DNA of 64,000 bases, from positions 62,001 to 126,000 of the forward strand of contig NZ_QAOH01000002.1 of the NCBI RefSeq assembly GCF_003050785.1, in the 5' to 3' direction. Positions 7,462 through 16,310 of this stretch are shown in pieces. A program made the translations under genes and the position numbers. Below the pieces are notes generated by a model. That model was not told the origin of the DNA, did no database searches, and worked only from the letters and a program-made list of their open reading frames with translations. Position 1 is the first letter of the stretch. The number at the start of each line of letters is the position of its first letter. Source of the stretch: Celeribacter persicus. Lineage in GTDB: Bacteria > Pseudomonadota > Alphaproteobacteria > Rhodobacterales > Rhodobacteraceae.

Positions 7462-8691
7462 ATGCCGCGCCGTTTGCCGCAATTCGAATTCACGGTTCTT
7501 CTGGCCCTGCTCTTCGCGACCGTGGCCTTTTCCATCGACGCGATGCTGCCGGGCCTGCCGCAGATCGCCGCCGATCTCTCGCCCGAAGACGTCAACCGCG
7601 CGCAGCTCGTGCTGACCGCCTTCGTCTTCGGCATGGGGTTCGGCACGCTGGTCTCCGGCCCGATCTCCGACCATTTCGGGCGTAAGCCGGTGATCCTCTT
7701 TGGACTCGGCCTTTATATCGTCGGTGCGGTGATCGCAGGTCTGTCGAATACGATGGAAATGATGCTGATCGGTCGCGCCATTCAGGGTGTTGGCGGCGCC
7801 TTCCCGCGCACCGTCGGGGTCGCCATGGTGCGTGACCTCTACGAGGGCCGCGAAATGGCGAAGATCACCTCTTTCGTCATGACCATCTTCATGATCGTTC
7901 CCGCCGCCGCGCCTTCCATTGGCGCGCTGATCATCTCCGATTTCGGCTGGCACGGCATTTTCGCAGCTTTCGTCTTCGTCGCCGTGGTCGGCGCCACCTG
8001 GCTTGGGCTGCGTCAGAGTGAAACTCTTTCGCCGGACAACCATCGCCGCCTGAACTGGGCCGATCTGTCATCAGGGGTGAAAGAGGTCTTCGGCAATTAC
8101 AACGTGCGGCTTTACACCGTCATCCTGATGCTCGGTTTCGGCCAGATGTTCGCCATTCTCTCCTCCGTGCAGCAGATATACAGCGAGACCTACGGCCTCG
8201 AACAGGTCTTCCCCTATTTCTTCGGTTCTACCGCCATTCTCGCGGCGGGGGGCGCGATCCTCAACGGCAAGCTCGTGAGCGAGAAAGGCATGCATTTCCT
8301 GATCCGTCTGGGTTACACCATCGCCCTCACCGCCTCGGTAATCGCCCTCGCGTTCAATCTCATGGGCATCGGCACCGGCACACCCGGCTTTGTGGTGTTT
8401 TTCCTCTGGACCGTGGCGATGTTCTCGATCAACGCTTTCACTTTCGGCAACCTGAACGCTCTGGCTCTGGTGCCGCTGGGGCGTCTGGCGGGGCTTGCCA
8501 ACTCGCTGATCGGCGCCGTGTTCACCATGGGGTCCGTGCTGATCGCCGCGCCCGTGGGTCTGGCGTTTAATGGCACGCCGATCCCGGTGATGGCAGCGGG
8601 CATCTTCTGCTCCGGTCTGGCGCTGATCCTGTTCCGCTTCGAGGACAGCGCTACGGCACCACACGGCGCGCCGCCGAAACCCTCGGAATAA
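7462..8691 (+). CDS. Bcr/CflA-family multidrug efflux MFS transporter
   Basis: A 409-residue major facilitator with about twelve hydrophobic segments. The first loop carries the family's DAMLPGLPQIAADL block; motif A appears as GPISDHFGRKPVI, and motif C-like GAFPRTVGVAMVRDLYEGREMAK is typical of Bcr/CflA drug:H+ antiporters. ATG 7462 follows GAAAGAG; the upstream TTG would add only five residues. It follows the FrnE-like gene by about 100 bases and converges with mfd, with only three bases between the two stop codons. Substrate (bicyclomycin, chloramphenicol, sulfonamides in relatives) cannot be told. Confidence 0.88.
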   Translation: MPRRLPQFEFTVLLALLFATVAFSIDAMLPGLPQIAADLSPEDVNRAQLVLTAFVFGMGFGTLVSGPISDHFGRKPVILFGLGLYIVGAVIAGLSNTMEMMLIGRAIQGVGGAFPRTVGVAMVRDLYEGREMAKITSFVMTIFMIVPAAAPSIGALIISDFGWHGIFAAFVFVAVVGATWLGLRQSETLSPDNHRRLNWADLSSGVKEVFGNYNVRLYTVILMLGFGQMFAILSSVQQIYSETYGLEQVFPYFFGSTAILAAGGAILNGKLVSEKGMHFLIRLGYTIALTASVIALAFNLMGIGTGTPGFVVFFLWTVAMFSINAFTFGNLNALALVPLGRLAGLANSLIGAVFTMGSVLIAAPVGLAFNGTPIPVMAAGIFCSGLALILFRFEDSATAPHGAPPKPSE

Positions 8692-8694
8692 ACC

Positions 8695-11600
8695 TTACTT
8701 CTTAGCCGGTTGCGCAGCGACTTTTGCGAATTTCGCCAGGTCCTGCGCAATCGAATACGCGCCCTTGATCTTGTCGCTGTCTTTCTTCCAGTCACGCCGG
8801 ATGACGATTTTGTTGTCCTTGACCTTCGCCTGACCGCGTTGCCCGTGGATAAATTCCACAAGCCCTGCCGGATTGGCGTATTTGTCATTGTGGAACTGGA
8901 TTGTTGCGCCCTTCGGCCCACCGTCGAGCCGGGCAATCCCCGCCTCCCGACATTTTTCCTTGATCCGAACGACGAGCAGCAGAGTGTTGACCTCTTTCGG
9001 CAATTTTCCGAAGCGGTCAATCAGTTCGGCGGCAAATCCTTCAAGCTCCACCTTGGTCTTGAGCCCGGACAAGCGACGGTAAAGCCCCAGCCGCACGTCG
9101 AGATCGGGCACATAGGTTTCGGGGATCAGCACCGGCACGCCAAGGTTGATCTGCGGCGCCCATTGACCGTCGTCGTCGAGGCTCACCGCCTCTTCACCGG
9201 ATTTGATCCGGGCAATCGCCTCTTCCAGCATGGATTGATACAGTTCGAAGCCGACTTCCTTGACGTGGCCCGATTGCTCTTCGCCGACAAGATTGCCTGC
9301 GCCCCGGATGTCAAGATCCTGAGATGCAAGGGTAAATCCGGCCCCGAGCGTGTCGAGCGATCCCAGCACGCGCAGCCGTTTCTCCGCTTGCGGCGTCAGC
9401 GGCGCACGCGGTTTCGTGGTCAGATAGGCATAGGCCCGTGTCTTGGCGCGGCCCACCCGGCCCCGGATCTGGTAGAGCTGCGCAAGGCCGAACATATCGG
9501 CGCGGTGCACCACCATGGTGTTCGCGGTCGGAATGTCGATGCCGCTTTCCACAATAGTCGTCGCCAGCAACACATCGTATTTCCCGTCATAAAACGCGTT
9601 CATCCGGTCATCGAGTTCCCCTGCCGCCATCTGACCGTGTGCGACCACATGAGTCAGTTCCGGCACCTGCTCTTTGAGGAAATCTTCGATCTCGGGAATG
9701 TCGCTCACACGGGGAACGACAAAGAACGACTGCCCGCCCCGGTAATGTTCGCGCAAAAGCGCCTCGCGGATCGTCACCGTGTCGAATTCGCTGACATAGG
9801 TGCGGATCGACAGACGGTCGATAGGTGGCGTGCCAATAATCGAGAGGTCGCGCACCCCGGTCAGCGACATTTGCAGCGTGCGCGGGATCGGCGTGGCGGA
9901 CAGAGTCAATACATGAATGTTGGATTTCAGGGACTTGAGGCGTTCTTTGTGCGTGACACCGAAACGTTGTTCCTCATCCACGATCAAGAGCCCGAGATTG
10001 GCGAAACGCACGGATTTCGCCAGCAAAGCATGGGTGCCCACGACAATATCCACCGTCCCTTCGGCCAGTTCCTCGCGGGTTTTCGCCATATCCTTTGCCG
10101 ACACAAAGCGCGACATCGGTCTGATATTGATCGGAAATCCCCGGAACCGCTCGGCAAAACTGCGGAAGTGTTGCCGTGCGAGCAAGGTCGTCGGTGCGAT
10201 CACAGCCACCTGCGCGCCAGAGAGTGCCGCGACAAAGGCCGCGCGCATCGCCACCTCGGTCTTGCCGAACCCCACATCGCCGCATACGAGGCGATCCATC
10301 GGCATGCCGCGCTCCAGATCGTCGAGCACGTCTTCGATGGCCTTCAACTGATCCTCGGTTTCCGTGTAGGGAAAACGCGCACAAAACGCCTCCCACATAT
10401 CCTCCGGCGGCTCCATGATCGGCGCTTTGCGGATATGACGCTCGGCGGCGATACGGATGAGCTTTTCCGCCACCTCGCGGATGCGTTCCTTCATCCGCGC
10501 CTTTTTGGCCTGCCACGCCCCGCCCCCGAGCTTGTCAAGAAGCCCTTCGTCATGGCCATAACGGCTCAGAAGCTCGATGTTTTCAACAGGAAGGTAAAGC
10601 CGGTCCCCGCCCGCATATTCGAGCAAAAGACATTCATGCGCAGCCCCTAGGGCGGTCACCACCTCAAGCCCGCGGAAAATCCCCACCCCGTGCTCGACAT
10701 GGACGATCAGATCGCCGGGGCTCAGGGAACTGTGTTCGGTAAGGAAATTTTCCGCCCGTTTGCGCCGCGACGGGCGGCGAATGAGCCGGTCGCCCAAGAC
10801 ATCCTGTTCCGAGATCACCGTCACGGAATGCCCGTCGCCCACCGGCGCCTCAAAACCCTGATCCAGTGTCCAGACCGCGAGATACACACCGCCGATCCCA
10901 TCCGGCACATCGCGCCAGTCCGAAATTTCCGTCAGACCGGTAAGGTCCTCGTCCTCCAGAAGCGACTTGAGCCGGTCGCGTGCGCCCTCGGACCATGACG
11001 CCAGAACCACCTGACCAAGCTCACGCCTCTTGCGAATATGGCCCGCCAACTCTTCGAAAAGATTGATACCTTCCATCTGGCGTTCGGGCGAGAAATTGCG
11101 CCCGACACGCCCGCCCGCGTCGATCACGCCGGGCCCGGAGGCCTGTGGCAGCGGATGGAAATGGATCACGCGGCGGCCCGCGATAGCCGCCTCCCAGGCC
11201 CCATCGTCGAGGTACAAAAGCCCCGGCGGACAGGGTTTGTAGACCGAGTCCAGCCGCCCCTTAGCGTTCAATGCCTCACGCCGTGTCTGATACTGATCCT
11301 CGATGCCTTCCCAACGTGAAAGACGCGCCGCAGTCGATTGATCGTCAAGAGAAACCGTCACGCCCGGAAGGTAGTCGAAAAGCGTGTCGAGCCGTTCGTG
11401 AAAATAGGGCAGCCAATGCTCCATTCCCGCGTGTTTGCGCCCGGCTGTGACCGCCTCGTACAAAGGATCGTCCGTGCCCGCCGCGCCGAACTCAATGCGG
11501 TAATTCTGGCGAAACCGCGTGATCGCCGCCTCGTCGAGGATCACCTCGGAAACCGGTGTAAAACTCACTTCATTGAGGCTGTCGACGGTCTTCTGGTTCG

Positions 11601-12174
11601 CCGGATCGAAACGCCGGATGCCGTCCAGCTCATCGCCGAAGAAATCGAGCCGCACCGGCAGGACCTGTCCCGGAGGAAAAACGTCGATGATACCGCCGCG
11701 AATGGCGTAATCGCCATGCTCGACCACGGTCGGAGCCTGGGTAAACCCCATGCGGACGAAAAACGCCCGCAGTTCGGCCTCGTTGACCCGCTGGCCCTTG
11801 TGGAGCGTAAACGCCGCCTCCGCAAGCGTGTCCCGCGCCGGGACACGCTGGGTTGCCGAGGACAATGTGGTCAACAGGACGAAGCGTTTCGGCACCGTGC
11901 CATGGGCAAGCGCGGCCAAAGTCGCCATACGCTGCGCCGCAAGATCGGGATTGGGCGAGCTACGGTCGAACGGCAGACAATCCCATGCGGGAAATTCCAG
12001 CACCGGCAGATCGGGCGCAAAGAAGCGCAGCCCGTCGCGCAGGGCCGCCAGACGTTTGTCGTCCCGCGCCACATGGATCACCGGCGCCTCCGCGCGGGCC
12101 ACTTCGCGGGCAAGGTAAAAGGCGTCGAACCCCTCCGGCGCACCGCCGACGGTGAGATGGCTGGCTTTGCTCAT
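8695..12174 (-). CDS. mfd: Transcription-repair coupling factor Mfd
   Basis: An 1159-residue Mfd, which removes RNA polymerase stalled at lesions and recruits UvrA. The domains run in order: UvrB-like N-terminal part (about 1-300), CarD-like RNA polymerase interaction domain (PGDLIVHVEHGVGIFRGLE), RecG-like translocase with Walker A GDVGFGKTEVAMRA and the DEEQ box VDEEQRFGVTHKERL, and a TRCF C-terminal domain. Length is normal. ATG 12174 is preceded by GGAGG within the end of the upstream gene, four bases away, so the two are coupled. The tail ends three bases from the convergent MFS gene. Confidence 0.97.
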   Translation of the reverse strand: MSKASHLTVGGAPEGFDAFYLAREVARAEAPVIHVARDDKRLAALRDGLRFFAPDLPVLEFPAWDCLPFDRSSPNPDLAAQRMATLAALAHGTVPKRFVLLTTLSSATQRVPARDTLAEAAFTLHKGQRVNEAELRAFFVRMGFTQAPTVVEHGDYAIRGGIIDVFPPGQVLPVRLDFFGDELDGIRRFDPANQKTVDSLNEVSFTPVSEVILDEAAITRFRQNYRIEFGAAGTDDPLYEAVTAGRKHAGMEHWLPYFHERLDTLFDYLPGVTVSLDDQSTAARLSRWEGIEDQYQTRREALNAKGRLDSVYKPCPPGLLYLDDGAWEAAIAGRRVIHFHPLPQASGPGVIDAGGRVGRNFSPERQMEGINLFEELAGHIRKRRELGQVVLASWSEGARDRLKSLLEDEDLTGLTEISDWRDVPDGIGGVYLAVWTLDQGFEAPVGDGHSVTVISEQDVLGDRLIRRPSRRKRAENFLTEHSSLSPGDLIVHVEHGVGIFRGLEVVTALGAAHECLLLEYAGGDRLYLPVENIELLSRYGHDEGLLDKLGGGAWQAKKARMKERIREVAEKLIRIAAERHIRKAPIMEPPEDMWEAFCARFPYTETEDQLKAIEDVLDDLERGMPMDRLVCGDVGFGKTEVAMRAAFVAALSGAQVAVIAPTTLLARQHFRSFAERFRGFPINIRPMSRFVSAKDMAKTREELAEGTVDIVVGTHALLAKSVRFANLGLLIVDEEQRFGVTHKERLKSLKSNIHVLTLSATPIPRTLQMSLTGVRDLSIIGTPPIDRLSIRTYVSEFDTVTIREALLREHYRGGQSFFVVPRVSDIPEIEDFLKEQVPELTHVVAHGQMAAGELDDRMNAFYDGKYDVLLATTIVESGIDIPTANTMVVHRADMFGLAQLYQIRGRVGRAKTRAYAYLTTKPRAPLTPQAEKRLRVLGSLDTLGAGFTLASQDLDIRGAGNLVGEEQSGHVKEVGFELYQSMLEEAIARIKSGEEAVSLDDDGQWAPQINLGVPVLIPETYVPDLDVRLGLYRRLSGLKTKVELEGFAAELIDRFGKLPKEVNTLLLVVRIKEKCREAGIARLDGGPKGATIQFHNDKYANPAGLVEFIHGQRGQAKVKDNKIVIRRDWKKDSDKIKGAYSIAQDLAKFAKVAAQPAKK

Positions 12175-12178
12175 GCAC

Positions 12179-12706
12179 TCATCCTCCCAACGGGCCGATG
12201 GCGATGTTCTGATACATGCCCCACATGGCAGTGACGAAAATCGACAGCATGCCAATCAGTTGCACATAGAACCTCTGGCGGCGCAGCATGGCGACCAGTT
12301 GCGCCCCTTCGGGGGCCTCCGAGGCGATGCGACGGGCGAGACGGATGTTCAGAAGTCCGACAAAGACCATCGGAAAGATCATCAGGAACACCGCTTGAGA
12401 GAATTCGATACCATAGATAAAACCGGTGATCGCCAGAATGGTGATGATCGCGCCCGCCAGCGCCGTGAGCATCAGCCCCGAGACCTCGGCAATGTTCAGA
12501 ATACGCCCGGTGTTGATCCGCACCAAATCTTCGAGATCCGCCATGTGCTGCCCACCTTGACGTCTGGCTCTGAGCGCCAGATCGAAGGGCACACCGAGCA
12601 CGAAATGCGAGGCTGTGGACCAGAGCACGGCAAGCGCAATCCAGTACCACATATTCGAAAAGGACCGGGTGTCGATCACTTCGAAAATGGTTGAATAGAA
12701 GTCCAC
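12179..12706 (-). CDS. Conserved membrane protein upstream of mfd
   Basis: A 175-residue protein with four likely membrane helices (MWYWIALAVLW; ISGLMLTALAGAIITILAI-like stretch; AVFLMIFPMVFVGLL; IGMLSIFVTAMWGMY). Similar proteins in Rhodobacterales carry the label 'component of SufBCD complex', which I do not find supported by the sequence. The start is taken as GTG 12706 (VDFYSTIFEVID); an ATG 24 codons upstream gives an unlikely N-terminus. It immediately precedes and probably couples to mfd. Confidence 0.72.
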   Translation of the reverse strand: MDFYSTIFEVIDTRSFSNMWYWIALAVLWSTASHFVLGVPFDLALRARRQGGQHMADLEDLVRINTGRILNIAEVSGLMLTALAGAIITILAITGFIYGIEFSQAVFLMIFPMVFVGLLNIRLARRIASEAPEGAQLVAMLRRQRFYVQLIGMLSIFVTAMWGMYQNIAIGPLGG

Positions 12707-12870
12707 GGGCGTCTGCTCTTTCGCTCTGAAGGCCTGTTTTTGCGGCAAATACTGCGGGGACTTGCCCGACCTGTGCACAGATTAAGCCCCCCGGGTGCCG
12801 ATTCCTACCCTTGAAGCATCAGAAAATCCATGCCACCTCAATGGAAATATCGCAAACCGAGGTTGCCGCC

Positions 12871-13869
12871 ATGACACGCACCACCGCCCCCTTCCCGCTC
12901 ACCCGTCTGCGCCGGACGCGAAAGATGGAGGCGCTGCGCGGTCTTGTGCGGGAAAACCACCTCTCTGTGGCCGATCTAATCTGGCCGGTGTTCGTGCGTG
13001 AAGGTGTGGATGAGGCGACCCCGATCCCGTCGATGCCCGGTGTCGAGCGGCTGACCATTGACCGGCTGGTGAAAGCGGCCGAGGCAGCCCATGAGGCGGG
13101 CATTCCGGCGATCTGCCTGTTTCCCTATATCGAGCAGGACCTGAAAACCGAGGATTGCGCCGGGGCCTGGGATCCGGACAACCTCGTCAACCGGGCCATT
13201 CGCGCAATCAAGGCGGAAGTGCCGGAACTTGCAATCATGACCGATGTGGCGCTCGATCCCTACAATATCAACGGCCATGACGGCTATGTGGTGAACGGCG
13301 AGATCGTCAATGACATGACGGTCGAGGCGCTGGTGAAAATGTCGGTCGCGCAGGCCGAGGCGGGCGCCGACATCATCGGCCCCTCGGACATGATGGACGG
13401 GCGTATCGGCATGATCCGTCAGGCGCTCGAAGCCGAGGGCTATGACAAGGTCTCGATTATGTCCTATGCCGCGAAATATGCCTCCGGTTTCTACGGGCCG
13501 TTCCGCGATGCGGTCGGGGCAAGTGGTGCACTCAAGGGCGACAAGAAGACCTATCAGATGGACCCCGCCAACACCGACGAAGCGCTGCGCCTTGTCGAGC
13601 GCGATCTGTTGGAGGGTGCGGATATGGTCATGGTGAAACCCGGCATGCCCTATCTCGACGTTTGCACCCGGGTACAGGAGCGTTTTCATGTCCCAACCTT
13701 CGCCTATCAGGTTTCCGGCGAATACGCGATGCTGGTCGCAGCTTTCCAGAATGGCTGGCTCGACCGCGAAAAGATCGTGCTGGAAAGCCTGATGTGTTTC
13801 AAACGCGCGGGCTGCAACGGTATTCTGACCTATTTCGCCCCCGAAGCGGCGAAACTGCTCGCCAAATAA
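12871..13869 (+). CDS. hemB: Delta-aminolevulinic acid dehydratase (porphobilinogen synthase)
   Basis: A 332-residue HemB condensing two 5-aminolevulinate molecules to porphobilinogen. Both Schiff-base lysines are visible, in SYAAKYASGFYGPFRDA and VMVKPGMPYLD. The metal loop reads DVALDPYNINGHDG, with Asp/Ala where zinc enzymes have cysteines, so this is the Mg/K-type enzyme usual in alphaproteobacteria. ATG 12871 follows GAGG by eight bases; an in-frame upstream ATG adds an unsupported 20 residues. It supplies tetrapyrroles for haem and, in this window, for the cobalamin genes. Confidence 0.97.
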   Translation: MTRTTAPFPLTRLRRTRKMEALRGLVRENHLSVADLIWPVFVREGVDEATPIPSMPGVERLTIDRLVKAAEAAHEAGIPAICLFPYIEQDLKTEDCAGAWDPDNLVNRAIRAIKAEVPELAIMTDVALDPYNINGHDGYVVNGEIVNDMTVEALVKMSVAQAEAGADIIGPSDMMDGRIGMIRQALEAEGYDKVSIMSYAAKYASGFYGPFRDAVGASGALKGDKKTYQMDPANTDEALRLVERDLLEGADMVMVKPGMPYLDVCTRVQERFHVPTFAYQVSGEYAMLVAAFQNGWLDREKIVLESLMCFKRAGCNGILTYFAPEAAKLLAK

Positions 13870-13881
13870 CGGCTATAGATC

Positions 13882-13922
13882 GGCAAAACCCCACTCAAAC
13901 CCACCATAGGTGGTGTTTTGCC
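13882..13922 (+). terminator. Hairpin after hemB
   Basis: GGCAAAAC (13882-13889) pairs with GTTTTGCC (13915-13922), and CACC/GGTG pair inside around an ATA loop. There is no U tract after it on the plus strand, so it may protect the hemB 3' end or terminate weakly. Confidence 0.4.
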
Positions 13923-14008
13923 AATGACATGGGCGGAAACTTGCGGTTATAGTACCGGCAAACGGGCCGTCAGAGCCCTCCTAAGGCATAGCAGTAAAGG
14001 ACATCCTT

Positions 14009-14566
14009 ATGACGATTTCCAATCGCCGGACCTTCATGATCGGTCTGGGCAGCGCCGGTCTACTGGCCGCCTGCGACAATTCCATGCGTTCCAACGGCGC
14101 CGCAACAATTGACGCGCGGGTCGACAGCACTTTGAATTATCTCTATTCGACCTACCCCGGCACCACGGCGCTGCGTGACAAATCCGTCGGCATGCTGGTC
14201 ATGCCGCTGATCACCAAAGCCGGCCTCGGTATCGGCGGCTCCTACGGGCGCGGTGCGCTGCGTGTGGGGGGCGTCACGGTGGATTATTATTCTTCTGCTC
14301 AGGCCACCTTCGGGCTTCAGATCGGCGCACAGCAATATGCCCATGTGCTGTTCTTCATGACCAACGAGGCGTTGGCGGGCTTTCGCAATTCGCCCGGCTG
14401 GTCGGCGGGGGCCGATCTCGAATATGCGATCTCGAACAAGGGCGAGAACCTGTCGGCGGAAACCATGACCTCGCTGTCGCCGGTGATTGCGGTGGTCTTC
14501 GGTCAGGCCGGTCTGATCGCGGGTGCGACCGTCGAGGGGACGAAATACACCCGGATCATTCCCTGA
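14009..14566 (+). CDS. SYLF/YSC84-domain lipoprotein
   Basis: A 185-residue envelope lipoprotein. The N-terminus has a twin-arginine-like NRRTFM and a lipobox LLAAC, which places the lipidated Cys at residue 22 and suggests Tat export. Residues about 55-185 form a SYLF (Ysc84 actin-binding) domain, a lipid-binding fold in eukaryotes, seen in the glycine-rich KAGLGIGGSYGRGALRVGG and FGQAGLIAGATVEGTK blocks. ATG 14009 has AAAGGA upstream. A good terminator follows. Bacterial function is not established. Confidence 0.85.
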   Translation: MTISNRRTFMIGLGSAGLLAACDNSMRSNGAATIDARVDSTLNYLYSTYPGTTALRDKSVGMLVMPLITKAGLGIGGSYGRGALRVGGVTVDYYSSAQATFGLQIGAQQYAHVLFFMTNEALAGFRNSPGWSAGADLEYAISNKGENLSAETMTSLSPVIAVVFGQAGLIAGATVEGTKYTRIIP

Positions 14567-14590
14567 CGTTCACCCCGATGCGATGCATTG

Positions 14591-14617
14591 AAAAAGCGGG
14601 TCAAGCCCCGCTTTTTG
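14591..14617 (+). terminator. Terminator of the SYLF lipoprotein gene
   Basis: AAAAAGCGGG and CCCCGCTTTTT form a 9-10 bp stem with a short loop (TCAAG), with T residues continuing on the plus strand. The A run on the other side makes it usable for the convergent Ppx/GppA gene too. Confidence 0.8.
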
Positions 14618-14642
14618 TTTGAGTATTTGAACCATCAGAAAA
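14618..14642 (+). repeat. Intergenic motif copy 1 (TTTGAGTATTTG...)
   Basis: TTTGAGTATTTGAACCATCA followed by GAAAA, directly after the SYLF gene terminator. The same sequence recurs after four other plus-strand genes in the window (17307, 26515, 51260, 61842). Confidence 0.6.
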
Positions 14643-14665
14643 CCGACATCGGTTCAGGGTTCAGT

Positions 14666-15778
14666 TCAGGGCACGGCCTCTTCCAGCACTCCGTCCGCCG
14701 ACATTTGCGCATAGAGCAGACCTTCGCGCAGGCCCCTGTCCGCCACCGACAGGCGATCCGTCGGCCAGATCCGCAGAAGCGCCTGAAGGATCGCCGCGCC
14801 CGACATGATCAGTTCCTGACGATCCCGCCCGATACGCGGATCGCGTTTGCGCCCCTCCGGCCCGAGATCGAGATAGTCGCGGATCACCCGGTCGATCTGT
14901 TCGGACGTCATGCGCAGCCCGTCGACCTTGTTACGGTCGTAGCGTTTGAGCCCGAGATGCGAGGCCGCCACGGTCGTCACCGTCCCGGAGGTGCCGATGA
15001 TCTGGAACCCTTCGCGACAGGCCTCATTGGCATAGGGGGTAAAATCGGCGAGTTTTTCCTCGAAATACCAGGACATGAGGGCAAAGCGTGCGGCGTCGTC
15101 TTCGACATCGGAGAATTGCTCCATCAGGGTCGCAACCCCCAAAGGCACGGAAATCCAGTCCACGACCTTCGCATGGGGAAACGGGCTGTCGGCGTTGGTG
15201 AACCCGGTGTGCAGCCGCATGATCGCACGCGGGCGTTCGGCACGCGGCACGTTGGTCAGGTCGATCCAGACCAATTCCGTTGAACCGCCGCCGATGTCCA
15301 CCACCAGCAACTGTTCCGTCTTCGTCGACACCAGCGGCGCACAGGACACGACGGCGAGCCGTGCCTCCTCCTCCGGTTTGATGATTTCGAGCTTCAACCC
15401 GGTTTCCCGCTGGACCCGACGCAGGAAATCGCGCGAGTTGCGGGCGCGACGACAGGCTTCGGTCGCGACCAGTCGCATATGTTTGACTTCGTGTTTTTCG
15501 AGTTTCTTGCGACAAACCCGCAGCGCCTGAATGGTGCGCGAAATCGACGAACGACATAACCGCCCTGAGGCCTCTAACCCGTTGCCGAGCTGGACCGATT
15601 TCGAGAAACTGTCGACCACATGGAACTGGCTGCCCTTCGGTTGGGCGATCAGCATGCGGCACGAATTGGTGCCGAGATCCAGCGCGGCGTAAAGCTCGGC
15701 CGGGTCGGCGGGTTTGGGTGCGGGAGGCTCGACCGCTTTCGGGAACGCGCCCGCACCTTTGGGACGCTTGGGCGCCAT
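14666..15778 (-). CDS. Ppx/GppA-family phosphatase
   Basis: A 370-residue member of the exopolyphosphatase / guanosine pentaphosphatase family of the actin-like ATPase fold. The phosphate-1 motif appears as YAALDLGTNSCRMLIA near residue 30, and the second phosphate motif as VVDIGGGSTELVW near 145; RLVATEACRRARN is the family's next conserved block. An N-terminal 28-residue Pro/Lys-rich stretch is extra. The protein is of the short Ppx type without the C-terminal HD domain, so hydrolysis of polyphosphate or pppGpp cannot be separated by eye. Confidence 0.88.
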   Translation of the reverse strand: MAPKRPKGAGAFPKAVEPPAPKPADPAELYAALDLGTNSCRMLIAQPKGSQFHVVDSFSKSVQLGNGLEASGRLCRSSISRTIQALRVCRKKLEKHEVKHMRLVATEACRRARNSRDFLRRVQRETGLKLEIIKPEEEARLAVVSCAPLVSTKTEQLLVVDIGGGSTELVWIDLTNVPRAERPRAIMRLHTGFTNADSPFPHAKVVDWISVPLGVATLMEQFSDVEDDAARFALMSWYFEEKLADFTPYANEACREGFQIIGTSGTVTTVAASHLGLKRYDRNKVDGLRMTSEQIDRVIRDYLDLGPEGRKRDPRIGRDRQELIMSGAAILQALLRIWPTDRLSVADRGLREGLLYAQMSADGVLEEAVP

Positions 15779-15998
15779 GGTTCACGCCCTCCATATCAAG
15801 TTACCCCTACCATAAGCGAAAATCCGCGCGTCGGGCAAGTGCCGTGAGAGGAGGCGACCTTCACAATGCCACGAGGTGGAACTGACCGGCGCAGCCCCGT
15901 TCATGATCTTCTTGAGTATTTTTCCGATCCTGCGGCCTTTCGCGAAGCCCGCCTTTCTTTTATGCGTTCTGACAACGAACGATGACCGCGAGGGCAAG

Positions 15999-16298
15999 AT
16001 GGCTGATCTGACCGTAATCTATTGGCGCGATATTCCGGCACAGGTCCGTGTAGGCCGGGGGCGTCGTGCCGCGCGTGCCGTATTGCCGGAACGGTTTGAG
16101 CAGGCCATCGACCGTGTGGCGATGAAGATCGGTGCGACCGATGGTGACGCCTATATGGCCGAATGGCGCGACGTGGTGGAGGAAACCGCCCTTGAAGGCC
16201 AGGAAGCTGCCGACACCCGCGCCGCCGAACTGGATGCGGCCTATGACAAAGCGCGCCTGATCGCGCTGGTGAACAACGAGGGCCGTGAGGCCGAATAG
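15999..16298 (+). CDS. PF13769 'virulence factor' family protein of a corrinoid methyltransferase cluster
   Basis: A 99-residue soluble protein beginning MADLTVIYWRDIPAQV, with the GRGRRAARAVLPERFEQAID block. This is the small family named 'virulence factor' in Pfam; in Rhodobacterales it usually sits beside methyltetrahydrofolate:corrinoid methyltransferase genes, and here it precedes one by 12 bases. ATG 15999 has GAGGG upstream; the frame is open for 41 more codons without similarity. The biochemical role is unknown, and the family name gives no guide to it. Confidence 0.8.
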   Translation: MADLTVIYWRDIPAQVRVGRGRRAARAVLPERFEQAIDRVAMKIGATDGDAYMAEWRDVVEETALEGQEAADTRAAELDAAYDKARLIALVNNEGREAE

Positions 16299-16310
16299 AG
16301 GACGAACCCC

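Noticed and set aside
15782-15997. 71-codon minus-strand frame before the Ppx/GppA gene
   Set aside because: Composition is not protein-like, there is no ribosome site, and it lies opposite the promoter region of the PF13769 gene.
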